Origin: Gammaproteobacteria bacterium | GTDB lineage: Bacteria; Pseudomonadota; Gammaproteobacteria; UBA6429; Thiohalophilaceae | Reading direction: 5' to 3' | NCBI GenBank assembly: GCA_029881995.1 | Contig: JAOULO010000001.1 | Location: 62,001 to 126,000, forward strand | Length of the DNA: 64,000 nt | Shown here: piece by piece, positions 45,508 to 54,314 of the stretch | Layout of the letters: each line of letters starts with the position of its first letter | Numbering within the stretch: position 1 is the first letter of the stretch | The notes under the pieces: generated by a model | The model's database searches: none | Seen by the model: only the letters and a program-made list of their open reading frames with translations | Told to the model about the DNA's origin: nothing | Made by a program: the position numbers and the translations under genes

Positions 45508-46182
45508 ATGTTTAAATTCTTCACAATAGTGCTAATCCTTTTATCCGCACTGCATGTTTATGCAAGTGAAATAAAACCAATATTGAATAATCAGGCTTTT
45601 GAAGGTTTTAAAATTGGCGATAAAAAGACAATCAGTGACATAAAGTTAACGGGTTATGAATATGCCGCCAAGAATAGTGAACAAATAATATTTGATGATT
45701 GTACCCAGGCAGTCATGTATGGAGAGTCAAAAGTACAGGAGTATGAAATATTTAGACTGAGATTACTCACAACTACATGTCAGGCCCTGGATAAATACCT
45801 ATCAGCCAATTCATCAAATATGACATTTTTTCCCGAAAAATTCGAAGTCAGCTTAATAGATCACTTCCCAGCTAAAACCATGCCCCTGCTATATAGAGCA
45901 CAGGGACGACATCGAGGCGACAAGACTATTAAACAGTATTATTCAAGCTTTAAGGCGAATATTGAAAAAAATGGTTCTATTAAGTTTCTGTCAGAAGAAG
46001 ATGAAATCTATTACACCCTGATGGCAAGGGGTGACTTTACAAACGACGGCGTCGAAGACCTTCTTGTTAAATCAGAATGGTTTGCCAGAAAGGCACGAGG
46101 CAAACACGTTGATCTACTTATACTCACCAGGGCAGGAAAAAACCAGCCAATTAATATTCATTGGCGGTTGATGAAGTTCTAG
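45508..46182 (+). CDS. exported protein adjacent to the lysozyme, candidate immunity protein
   Basis: The ATG at 45508 is one base after the lysozyme stop codon, so the genes are translationally coupled. The protein has a clean signal peptide (MFKFFTIVLILLSALHVYASE). The mature part (about 204 aa) has a C-terminal segment LMARGDFTNDGVEDLLVKSEW that resembles a D-x-N-x-D FG-GAP-like calcium loop. No family was recognised. A periplasmic inhibitor of the lysozyme next to it is the simplest reading. Confidence 0.65.
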   Translation: MFKFFTIVLILLSALHVYASEIKPILNNQAFEGFKIGDKKTISDIKLTGYEYAAKNSEQIIFDDCTQAVMYGESKVQEYEIFRLRLLTTTCQALDKYLSANSSNMTFFPEKFEVSLIDHFPAKTMPLLYRAQGRHRGDKTIKQYYSSFKANIEKNGSIKFLSEEDEIYYTLMARGDFTNDGVEDLLVKSEWFARKARGKHVDLLILTRAGKNQPINIHWRLMKF

Positions 46183-46210
46183 GTTTATATATCCCCAAAA
46201 GACAGTGTTA

Positions 46211-46255
46211 GACATCTGTTGTTTCCAATATTAGAGAAAACTGTGTTCCGACCCC
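46211..46255. repeat. dispersed REP-like palindrome, copy 2
   Basis: The sequence TTGTTTCCAATATTAGAGAA and its flanks match the repeat at 1068-1117 and the one at 54707-54738. It lies between two converging genes. Confidence 0.65.
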
Positions 46256-46284
46256 AGTTTATGGTGATTTTCTCCAGATTATGC

Positions 46285-49257
46285 TTATTGCAATTTGATA
46301 GCCACAAGACCTCCATTACTCTCCCTCATGCCAGTAGCAATAAATAAGGTTTTATTCTCTGAAATTGAGAGCATACCAGGCATTGGGTAAGTCCATACAG
46401 ACTGTTTTGTAGCAAGGTCTATTGCATGAACTTTTAGATTCGTACTAACAAAAAGAAGATTGTCTGTAACAATAACATTCCGATGCATCTGCGTTTCACT
46501 GACATCCGTTGGAATCCAGCTCCAAAGTATGTCACCGGTATTTATATCAATAGCGTCCAGGCGACCCAATGAACTACTCCCTATATACACGACCCCATCC
46601 TTTACTGCAGGCTGTGTCAGATAGAGATCTGTTGAATTCCAAAGATGCGTTTTACTTTCTATATCAAATGCAGAGAGGTTTCGTTCAGTATATTGCTCAA
46701 CATTAGCAGATGCCCTACCGCTGAAGGCTCCACCGGCGTATGCCAAGACAATATTATCGTACACAACTGGAGCTCCATGGTAAGCATGACTTGCATATAA
46801 ATTCAGGCCATCATCAATTGTAAACTCAAGCTCGCTAGTTTTGCGGTTTAACGCATTTAGTTTTTCCCCATTGTGATGGAACACATAATTACCAGAGACT
46901 GCAGGCGTGTACATGTCCCATGCACCACCTAATGACTTACTCCATTGTTCCTGGCCATCGATAGTATTAAATGAGTGAACGTAACCACCATAATAGCCTC
47001 CCCCCTGATAAATTGAGTTACCATAAGGTGTAGGCGCAAAGAAATGGGGCCACTGGCCACTAAAAGCTGAACTGTGTAGTACACTGCCAGTATTAAAATC
47101 AAAGGCATGTAGAAAGGTGTCCTGATGACCGGTGGTTGCGGCCCATACTTTGCCATCGCTTATAGCAGGTTGATTAAGGGCCGGCATATAACCTAAACTG
47201 GTCTCCCACACTTGATTACCCGTTGCTTCATCAAGCATAACTACTGAAGCGTCACCAAAATAAACATCGTAGCTGAGAACCACTTTACCATCCTGTGCAA
47301 CAACCGGATTAATACCTCCTATGGGCTCGCTACTTGAGGGCCTTGTCCATGTCCAACCTTCGATAAAGTTATTAGCATCCAGAGTAATGGGAATATACCC
47401 GGTATGTCCGGCATTTCGTTGATGGGTAGTCCAACCCGCCAACTGATTTATGTCATACGTAACTGCAACAGTACTGGTTGACGTTCCTATGACATGATCA
47501 CAGCTAAGTTCAAGACAGACCTTAAAGCTCACATCTGTTGAAACGCTACCTAGTTGCTTTTGTGGCAGCAGTTCCAATGGGAGGGTAAAGTTGCCTTGCT
47601 TAGGTAACAACACACCACCGTTTATGATAGCTCCGCCACTACTATCTGTTGTAACAAGGTATGCTGGCAGGTTTCCAATATCACTTACCAACCAGTTACC
47701 GCTCAGTTCTGTAAATGTTGGTGTACCATCTTTCCCTGTTACATTTATAGCAGTCTCATTTACAGTCAGTTCAGCACTTGGGTATAACACGCTTAGTGTG
47801 ACGTCGGTAGTTCCTGGTACGGAGCTTAAGACCGTATTGCAGGACGAATCTGCACATACCCTGGATTTAATTTGAAACGTACGCACATCGGCACTAATGG
47901 CATCGACAGGATATGTTTCTAATTGGACGTCGATTGGTGTATTAGAAAGTAAATTAGGACCAATCATTGTATTTTTTAAATAAACACCACTTGGATCGTA
48001 AATATTTATCCAAAAAGACGAGGCAACATCATCTCCACTGGCCAAATTAATTTCATATTGGAACGTACTAGACTCAAGAACAGTTTGAGAAAAAGACAAG
48101 GTTGAGTCTGTTGGCAAACTGGAGATAATTGGATGTCGCACCGTTAAGCTTACAGGAATTGTGACTGGTTCCTGAAGCTTTTCAACGCAATAAATATCCT
48201 TACAGAAACTAACAGACATAGTACTATTGTATACACCAGTAGCATGTAAATACAGCGTCTGCATTTCCAGTGTTACTTTCTGAGATACACTATACAATGT
48301 GTAAGTTTGTGTCTGAAAATTTATATTACTATCATTAATCAAAACATACAGAGGGTGGAAATAGTCATAACCCTCAGCATCAAAATCTATATCCAAATTT
48401 ACCCTATTCGATTGGCCGACAATTACTTCTTCTGTAATATTGTTTGTCAACACAGTGGCAGAGGTAAATCGTGGACTGGCATCAACATTAACCGTTACCG
48501 TTTTGTCTCCATAAACCTTATCTACACAGGTTACATCCTGACAAAATTCTATGTTTATTTGGGTTGAAACTGAGGTTGCCTCCGCAAAAACTCTAGAAGC
48601 CAGCGCTAATGAAACATCCGTTGAGAAATCAATAACATTATGTAATATTGTCGGGAAATACCCCTTACTATCAGACAATTTTATTACCAAAGGATTATCC
48701 GCATTGTATCCATATGAGGTAATTGCAAGACCGATATTTATATTTGCCGTGTCGCCGACAGTAATGCTTTGTGAAATTGGATTTGTAAGTAATTTAACAT
48801 ATGTAACCTCACCTATTGGAATCGGTGTGTCACCATCTGAGTTCACCGTTATACCGTTGCATATGTAGTGAGAACTGGAAACTTCTTCAGTATCAAGGAT
48901 TGAATTTCTATTGTTATCAGTACCAACTTCAAAAAGAACACCGCCATAAAGACAATTAATCCCAGGTGACTCTTCCGTCGTACGTACCAAAGCAGTTACA
49001 CCATTGATCCCATTGCAGACCTTTTCCGATTTGTCTACTTCGTCGGCATCTAAAATGCCATTGCGGTTCTCATCAATGCCCGTTTCTACCAGTATCCCAC
49101 CATTTGGGCAATCCGGATCATTCAATTCAATAATTGAACTCTTTACAGCAACAGAAGCTTCACTACGTGTTTCTGTATCGCCCCCACCACATGCAGACAA
49201 CATCAAAAATAGAAATAAACTCCCAACGTTACCAAAAGAACTTTTACGAAATAACAT
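46285..49257 (-). CDS. large lipoprotein with DUF7151-like repeats and PQQ-type beta-propeller
   Basis: Start ATG 49257 gives a lipoprotein signal (FLFLMLSACGGG, Cys 22). Two DUF7151-like repeats follow (NGGILVETGIDENRNGILD and GGVLFEVGTDNNRNSILD, each ending in VCNG or ICNG). Then come about 450 residues of beta-sandwich repeats (DIDFDAEGYDYFHPLYVLI type) and from about 615 a PQQ-like propeller: YGNSIYQGGGYYGGYVHSF, LDAIDINTGDILWSW, VHAIDLATKQSVWTYP. It is likely an outer-membrane-attached protein for adhesion or binding. The long poly-G tract just before the start may control expression. Confidence 0.75.
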   Translation of the reverse strand: MLFRKSSFGNVGSLFLFLMLSACGGGDTETRSEASVAVKSSIIELNDPDCPNGGILVETGIDENRNGILDADEVDKSEKVCNGINGVTALVRTTEESPGINCLYGGVLFEVGTDNNRNSILDTEEVSSSHYICNGITVNSDGDTPIPIGEVTYVKLLTNPISQSITVGDTANINIGLAITSYGYNADNPLVIKLSDSKGYFPTILHNVIDFSTDVSLALASRVFAEATSVSTQINIEFCQDVTCVDKVYGDKTVTVNVDASPRFTSATVLTNNITEEVIVGQSNRVNLDIDFDAEGYDYFHPLYVLINDSNINFQTQTYTLYSVSQKVTLEMQTLYLHATGVYNSTMSVSFCKDIYCVEKLQEPVTIPVSLTVRHPIISSLPTDSTLSFSQTVLESSTFQYEINLASGDDVASSFWINIYDPSGVYLKNTMIGPNLLSNTPIDVQLETYPVDAISADVRTFQIKSRVCADSSCNTVLSSVPGTTDVTLSVLYPSAELTVNETAINVTGKDGTPTFTELSGNWLVSDIGNLPAYLVTTDSSGGAIINGGVLLPKQGNFTLPLELLPQKQLGSVSTDVSFKVCLELSCDHVIGTSTSTVAVTYDINQLAGWTTHQRNAGHTGYIPITLDANNFIEGWTWTRPSSSEPIGGINPVVAQDGKVVLSYDVYFGDASVVMLDEATGNQVWETSLGYMPALNQPAISDGKVWAATTGHQDTFLHAFDFNTGSVLHSSAFSGQWPHFFAPTPYGNSIYQGGGYYGGYVHSFNTIDGQEQWSKSLGGAWDMYTPAVSGNYVFHHNGEKLNALNRKTSELEFTIDDGLNLYASHAYHGAPVVYDNIVLAYAGGAFSGRASANVEQYTERNLSAFDIESKTHLWNSTDLYLTQPAVKDGVVYIGSSSLGRLDAIDINTGDILWSWIPTDVSETQMHRNVIVTDNLLFVSTNLKVHAIDLATKQSVWTYPMPGMLSISENKTLFIATGMRESNGGLVAIKLQ

Positions 49258-49260
49258 ACT

Positions 49261-49269
49261 CCCCCCCCC
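49261..49269 (-). repeat. G9 homopolymer tract at the ribosome site of the propeller lipoprotein
   Basis: On the minus strand nine G residues followed by AGT precede the ATG at 49257. The tract provides the Shine-Dalgarno sequence and, as a mononucleotide run, is prone to slip-strand length change. Confidence 0.55.
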
Positions 49270-49417
49270 AAGATTAAATATAGGATTCTGAATTCCGACC
49301 ATTTAGTTACATGTAGCCATTCTAACCTAATAAATTTTATCATTAAACCAGGATAATCATATAACTGATATTTCGTTATAATTTTCCGATGAAACTTGGA
49401 TTTTTCTTTATATCTAT

Positions 49418-49456
49418 AATTAAATGGGGACGAATTAAATGGGGACGGAGGGATTA
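49418..49456 (+). repeat. tandem AATTAAATGGGGACG repeat with the GGGACGGAGGGATT motif
   Basis: The 15-mer AATTAAATGGGGACG occurs twice in direct tandem at 49418-49432 and 49433-49447, running into GAGGGATT. The same GGGACGGAGGGATT core lies at 2111. Such motifs are, from memory, seen near Y1 REP-associated transposase genes, but none is present. Confidence 0.6.
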
Positions 49457-49533
49457 TTTATTAACCAAAACCGGCTTCAGAACACCGTTTTCAGTAATAT
49501 TAGACACAATGGGTATCTGCCCCGGTTTTTTGC

Positions 49534-50036
49534 TTATCGGTATTGGGCTGCAGTAATGAATTGCCCAAAGGCCTCACACCAGATAATTACGCTGTTGTAT
49601 TTAGTTAGTTCAATACCCAGTGGTACTGCCACGACAAAATTATTAAAGGTCTTCACACCCCCAGCCTGAGCATCGACGATTTCAGGCGATTAAACTCGGC
49701 CTCAGTCTCAACAAAGTTTGGGGAAAGATAAAGTTTATAATCTGGACCTGGTGCAAGTTTTCCTTTCAAGCTGATGTAGCTGGAACTAATTGACACCGTC
49801 CCTTCGCCCCAGTGAAGTTAGTCACTGTCTTTTAGATCTCGTCGAAACTGGGCTTTGTACTGGGCCTGTTCAGCCATGGCTTTGACTTCATTATCATCAG
49901 GGGCGGGTGGTTCAATCATCAGCGGCAGCATATAGATACCCAGTACAAAGCCAAAGGCTCCTGTCGCAACGTGCGATGTTAGAAGTAAAAAAGGGAACGT
50001 GTTTTTATATATATGATTCTGGAATAGAAGAAACAT
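49534..50036 (-). pseudogene. broken DM13-domain protein gene (in-frame stop plus frameshift)
   Basis: The minus-strand product is a membrane-anchored DM13 (predicted electron-transfer) domain protein. The N-terminal part runs from ATG 50036 (SHVATGAFGFVLGIYMLP, then FRRDLKDSD) to a TAA at 49820-49818. In the same frame the homology continues (LHWGEGTVSISSSYISLKGK, GPDYKLYLSPNFVETEAEF). Near 49657-49663, in a run of C residues, a one-base shift is needed, after which VKTFNNFVVAVPLGI, YNSVIIWCEAFGQFITAAQYR continues to a stop at 49534. Two lesions make it a decayed gene; the full product would be about 168 residues. Confidence 0.82.
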
Positions 50037-50072
50037 AAATTATTATAGTAATAATTCACAATAAGCGACTGT

Positions 50073-50654
50073 TTACTCAATCTTGATTGACAGGTCCGAC
50101 ATTTGATCAATGTCGGTTATGGTCCCCGCATCATCACTTTCCAGCAACTCAAGCTGGTCCTGATGGTTTTGAATAATCTCTCTTGCGCCAATATCACTGT
50201 CTAAGTTCATCAGTTCATCTTTAAAACACTGCTTAAAGCCAACCGGGTGGCCGCGTTGTTGTTTATACAGGGGCGCGACGATGTCGGCGCCCTTTTGCAG
50301 TCGCTGACTAAGTTGCTGGATGGTTTGTGTTTTGACATAGGGCATATCGGCCAGGGCGATTAACCAGCCGGTGGCATCCGGGCTGGCGCGAACCCCACAG
50401 GCAATACTGCTGCCGATGCCCTGTTCGGCCTGTTCATTCAGTACGACATGCATACCCCGTTGTTCAAGCGAGTCTACATAAGGGATCAGTTGCGGATTGA
50501 TGACCAGCACGACCTCAGGCAACACATCCAGCATCTTTTCTGCCATAAGCTGGAACATGGGCAGCTCATCCTCGATGGGGTGTAAGAGTTTATTGCTGCC
50601 AAAGCGTTTGCCCTGGCCGGCGGCCAGCAACAGACCGACAGGCAAGTGGCTCAT
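50073..50654 (-). CDS. MocA-like molybdenum cofactor cytidylyltransferase
   Basis: The NTP-transferase fold starts with LLAAGQGKRFGSNKLLHPI (nucleotide loop) and has WLIALADMPYVK (metal-binding Asp), LYKQQRGHPVGF and DSDIGAREI. MocA makes the molybdopterin cytosine dinucleotide cofactor used by the xanthine oxidase family. The start overlaps the end of the XdhC gene by 4 bases (ATGA), completing the Mo-hydroxylase operon. Confidence 0.9.
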   Translation of the reverse strand: MSHLPVGLLLAAGQGKRFGSNKLLHPIEDELPMFQLMAEKMLDVLPEVVLVINPQLIPYVDSLEQRGMHVVLNEQAEQGIGSSIACGVRASPDATGWLIALADMPYVKTQTIQQLSQRLQKGADIVAPLYKQQRGHPVGFKQCFKDELMNLDSDIGAREIIQNHQDQLELLESDDAGTITDIDQMSDLSIKIE

Positions 50655-51631
50655 GCGAGACTGACCGCGGCTTTGGCTGACTGGCTGGCGGTGTTACGCA
50701 GCTGGGTGATTTCCGCCATGATAGACACGGCGATTTCCGGCGGGGTATGACTGCCAATCGCCAGCCCAATCGGGGCATGCAGGCGTTGTAGTTGTGCGGG
50801 GCTGATGCCCAGTTGCTTGAGTCGTTGACGGCGTGTCGCGCAGTTGCGTTGTGAACCGATGGCGCCCACGTAAAAGGCCGGTGAGCTTAATGCATCCAGC
50901 AGGGCCATGTCGTCCAGTTTGGGATCATGGGTCAGCGCCACGACCAGACTACGTGGTTGTTGGCAATAGTGTTGCACCGCCTCGTCCGGCATGCGGCCGG
51001 TGAGTTCCGTGCCTTCGAGCTGCCATTGTTGGGCATACTCCTCGCGCGGGTCACAGACGATGACGCGATAACCGAGCAGCAGGGCGAATTGCGCAACATA
51101 TTGCGAAAGATGACCGGCACCGATCAATAGCATGTGCCATTGCGGGCCGAAGACCTGGCGGACATATCCCTTGCTATAGACAAAGTTCTGTTCGGCACTG
51201 GCGGCTTGCAGGGAAACCTCACCAGTTTGCAGATCCACATGCCGGGCGATGAGTTGTTGTTGCCGGAGTGCCTTCAGTACAGGTTGCAGTTGAGCAGGCT
51301 GATCCAGCTGTTCAATGAGTAACTCGAGGCGTCCGCCACAGGGCAAGCCAAGGCGGCTTGCCTCTTCACGGTTGACGCCATAGTCGATGCGGGTTGGATA
51401 ACTGTCTGACAGCTGCTGCGAACAATAGCGTTGCAGCAGGTCTTCTTCCACACAGCCACCGGATACCGAGCCGCTTATCACACCATCACCTCGCATGATG
51501 AGCAGGGAACCGGGCGGCCGTGGTGAAGAGCCCCAGGTCTTTAACACGGTAACCAGCGCAACGGCATGCCCCTGTTCTAACCATGCATGGGCAGTTTGCA
51601 GTACGTCCTGATCGGTTCCGTAATGTGGCAT
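50651..51631 (-). CDS. XdhC/CoxI-family molybdenum-cofactor insertion protein
   Basis: The N-terminal XdhC domain has LVTVLKTWGSSPRPPGSLLIM and GVISGSVSGGCVEEDLL. The C-terminal Rossmann domain has MLLIGAGHLSQYVAQFALLLG and FYVGAIGSQRNCATRRQRL. XdhC binds the Mo cofactor, helps its sulfuration and delivers it to xanthine-oxidase-family enzymes. It is encoded 8 bases after the Mo subunit and overlaps mocA, so it very likely serves that enzyme. Confidence 0.92.
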   Translation of the reverse strand: MPHYGTDQDVLQTAHAWLEQGHAVALVTVLKTWGSSPRPPGSLLIMRGDGVISGSVSGGCVEEDLLQRYCSQQLSDSYPTRIDYGVNREEASRLGLPCGGRLELLIEQLDQPAQLQPVLKALRQQQLIARHVDLQTGEVSLQAASAEQNFVYSKGYVRQVFGPQWHMLLIGAGHLSQYVAQFALLLGYRVIVCDPREEYAQQWQLEGTELTGRMPDEAVQHYCQQPRSLVVALTHDPKLDDMALLDALSSPAFYVGAIGSQRNCATRRQRLKQLGISPAQLQRLHAPIGLAIGSHTPPEIAVSIMAEITQLRNTASQSAKAAVSLA

Positions 51632-51639
51632 CGGTCCGT

Positions 51640-53850
51640 TTACACCAGTTGCGGTTGGCTGGTCTTTAAGGGCAACTCACGAATGCGTTTGCCGGTGGCG
51701 GCGAAGATCGCATTCAGCACGGCCGGTGCCGCCACGGCGATGGTCGGTTCACCGATGCCGCCCCAGAAACCACCGGAAGGCATGACGATGACATCGACCT
51801 TGGGCATCTCTTTGATCAACATCGAGGGGTAATCATGAAAGTTGGACTGCTCGACGGCACCCCCTTTGACGGTACATTCCCCGTATAACAGTGCCGACAG
51901 ACCGAACACGAAGGAGCCTTCTACCTGGGCCTCGATCTGTTGCGGGTTGACTGCATGACCGGGGTCGGTGGCGGCCACGATGCGATGGATTTTGAGTTTG
52001 CCTTTGCTGTTGACCGAGACCTCGGCGCAGGCGGCGACATGACTGCCGAATGTCTTGACCACCGCCAGGCCACGGTGCACACCCTTTGCGGCGGGCTTGC
52101 CCCAGCCAGCCTTTTTGGCCACGGCATTGAGCACCGCCAGGCTCTTTGGATGCTCGGCCATTAACTGGCGGCGAAATGCCAGTGGATCCTTACCGGTGGC
52201 ATGGGCCAGTTCATCGATAAAGCATTCCATATATATAGCATTCTGATTGATGTTGACCCCGCGCCAGAAACCCGGGGGTACCGGCGGATTGCGCATGGCA
52301 TGATCCACCAGCAGGTTGGGGACGCTGTAGCTGATGGCATGGTCGCCCTCGGCATGGAAACCCTGGAAGGTGATCATGTCGACCCCGTTCTTCATCCACT
52401 GGGGACGGACCGAAGCGAGGATGGACTGGCCCGAGATGCGCACATGCAGACCGGTCAGATTGCCTTTTTTATCCAGCCCACCGACCAGTTTGCACTTGGT
52501 AAAGGGATGATAATGACCGTGGGCCATGTCTTCTTCCCGGGTCCACAGCAGTTTGATGGGCGTACCCGGCATTTGTTTTGCGATGGCCACAGCCTGTTCG
52601 ACAAAATCATGAAAGGCACCACGCCGACCAAAGCCGCCACCCAGATGGAGCTTGTAAACGTCACATTTGGTGATGGGCAGACCAGCCGCTTTGGCCGTGG
52701 CTTCCAGTGCCGCTTCGCCGTTCTGGGTTGGACACCAGACCTCACACTTGTCTTTGGTCCAGCGCGCGGTGGCATTCATGGGTTCCATGGTGGCGTGATG
52801 CTGGAAGGGATAACGATAGGTCGCCTCGATTTTTTTTACCGCACCGCGCAGGGCATTTTTGACGTTGCCCTGTTCATTACCGACAAACACCTTGTCGCTG
52901 GAGGTGAGCCCGGCATCGAGCATCTGTTCGATGGAGGCGGTGCTGACATTAGCATTGGCGCCTTCATCCCAGCTGATCGGCAGTGCATCCAGTGCCGTTT
53001 TGGCCTGCCACCAGGTATCGGCGACCACGGCAACGGCATAACCGTCTACCTCGACCACCTTGCGTACCCCGGGCATTTTTTTGACCTTGCTGTCATCAAA
53101 GGATTTGAGTTTGCCGCCGAACACCGGGCAGGCCTTGATGGCGGCGTTGAGCATGTCGGGCAGTTTGAGGTCGGTACCGAAGATCTGTTTGCCATTCAGT
53201 TTATCGTCGGTATCCAGGCGTTTGATCGGCTTGCCGATCAGTCGCCAGTCTTTTGGATCTTTGAGTTCCACCAATTCAGGTGGAAACAGCTCGGCAGCGG
53301 CCACGGCGACCTTGCCATAAGTGGTGCTGCGCCCGCTGGGGGTATGGGTGATCACACTGTTGGCGGCCTGGCACTCTCCTATTGGCACATCCCATTGTTC
53401 GGCCGCGGCCTGCACCAGCATGTGCCGGGCCACGGCGCCGGCCTTGCGTACATAGAGGTGACTGCCGCGAATCCCCTGGCTGCCGCCAGTGGAAAAACTG
53501 CGCCAGACCTTGTCGCGGGCCAGGTTCTGTCCCGGTGTCGGATACTCGGTGGTGACTTTCGACCAGTCACACTCCAGCTCCTCGGCCACCATTTGTGCCA
53601 GACCGGTGAGGGTGCCCTGCCCCATCTCGGAACGGGCAATGCGAATGATGACTGTATCATCCGGTTTGATCACCACCCAGGCATTCACTTCCGGCACATC
53701 TGGGGCGCTGATCTGCGCTGCACCTTGCTCGCCCTTGTTGTCACAACCCGTCAGCGGCAGATAGAGTCCAAGAGAAAGACCGGCTCCGAGGGTGGAACTT
53801 TGGATCAGGAAGTCGCGACGTGAGATATTGATGGGTTCTTTTTTCATCAT
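51640..53850 (-). CDS. xanthine-dehydrogenase-family Mo-binding subunit (IorB-like), Tat-exported
   Basis: The 736-residue protein matches the large subunit of two-subunit aldehyde or isoquinoline oxidoreductases. It starts with a Tat motif (SRRDFLIQSSTLGAG) followed by LPLTGC, a possible lipobox. Cofactor wording includes RSEMGQGTLTGLAQMVAEELE, GGFGRRGAFHDFVEQAVAIAKQ (Mo cofactor pocket) and PSGGFWGGIGEPTIAVAAPAVLNAI near the C-terminus. It should act in the periplasm, with the small 2Fe-2S subunit carried along. No cytochrome subunit is encoded here; the substrate is unknown. Confidence 0.92.
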   Translation of the reverse strand: MMKKEPINISRRDFLIQSSTLGAGLSLGLYLPLTGCDNKGEQGAAQISAPDVPEVNAWVVIKPDDTVIIRIARSEMGQGTLTGLAQMVAEELECDWSKVTTEYPTPGQNLARDKVWRSFSTGGSQGIRGSHLYVRKAGAVARHMLVQAAAEQWDVPIGECQAANSVITHTPSGRSTTYGKVAVAAAELFPPELVELKDPKDWRLIGKPIKRLDTDDKLNGKQIFGTDLKLPDMLNAAIKACPVFGGKLKSFDDSKVKKMPGVRKVVEVDGYAVAVVADTWWQAKTALDALPISWDEGANANVSTASIEQMLDAGLTSSDKVFVGNEQGNVKNALRGAVKKIEATYRYPFQHHATMEPMNATARWTKDKCEVWCPTQNGEAALEATAKAAGLPITKCDVYKLHLGGGFGRRGAFHDFVEQAVAIAKQMPGTPIKLLWTREEDMAHGHYHPFTKCKLVGGLDKKGNLTGLHVRISGQSILASVRPQWMKNGVDMITFQGFHAEGDHAISYSVPNLLVDHAMRNPPVPPGFWRGVNINQNAIYMECFIDELAHATGKDPLAFRRQLMAEHPKSLAVLNAVAKKAGWGKPAAKGVHRGLAVVKTFGSHVAACAEVSVNSKGKLKIHRIVAATDPGHAVNPQQIEAQVEGSFVFGLSALLYGECTVKGGAVEQSNFHDYPSMLIKEMPKVDVIVMPSGGFWGGIGEPTIAVAAPAVLNAIFAATGKRIRELPLKTSQPQLV

Positions 53851-54314
53851 GACCTCCCACGTTTGTTAATGTTGGCCGCGAGATGAATCCCTTTGCGTAC
53901 CCGGTTGAAGGTGCCGCAACGACAGATGTTGGTCACAGCGTTATCGATATCGCTATCGCTGGGATTGGGTTTCTTTTTTAACAAGACTGCCGCGGTCATG
54001 ATCATGCCTGACTGACAGTAACCGCATTGCGGCACATCCAGTTCTTTCCAGGCCTGTTGCAGGGGGTGGCTGTTATCGGTCGATAGCCCCTCGATGGTGA
54101 CAATGGCCTGCGCGGTATCGAGTGTAGAAACCGGTATGGTGCAGGCGCGCACGGCTTCACCATTGATATGCACCGTGCAGGCACCGCAGATGCCCGTACC
54201 ACAACTGTATTTGGTGCCGGTCAGGCCAAGCTGCTCACGCAGCACCCAGAGTAAAGGCGTTGAGCCATCCACCTCCACGTCGATGACTTTGCCATTGATG
54301 TTGAGTCTTGCCAT
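53847..54314 (-). CDS. (2Fe-2S)-binding small subunit of the Mo hydroxylase (IorA-like)
   Basis: The 155-residue protein has the N-terminal plant-type ferredoxin cluster (SCGTGICGACTVH, then AVRACTIPV) and the helical second cluster (CGYCQSGMIM, then NICRCGTFNRVR). It transfers electrons from the Mo centre. ATG 54314 is preceded by GGAGG; the stop overlaps the start of the large subunit. It lacks a signal peptide, so it presumably goes through Tat with the large subunit. Confidence 0.93.
   Translation of the reverse strand: MARLNINGKVIDVEVDGSTPLLWVLREQLGLTGTKYSCGTGICGACTVHINGEAVRACTIPVSTLDTAQAIVTIEGLSTDNSHPLQQAWKELDVPQCGYCQSGMIMTAAVLLKKKPNPSDSDIDNAVTNICRCGTFNRVRKGIHLAANINKRGRS

Noticed and set aside
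49439-49669. 76-codon plus-strand ORF beginning in the tandem repeat
   Set aside because: It starts inside a dispersed repeat and runs opposite the DM13 pseudogene, whose homology explains the region.
52201-53823. 540-codon plus-strand ORF opposite the molybdenum subunit
   Set aside because: It is a shadow of a well supported gene with Tat signal and cofactor motifs on the other strand.
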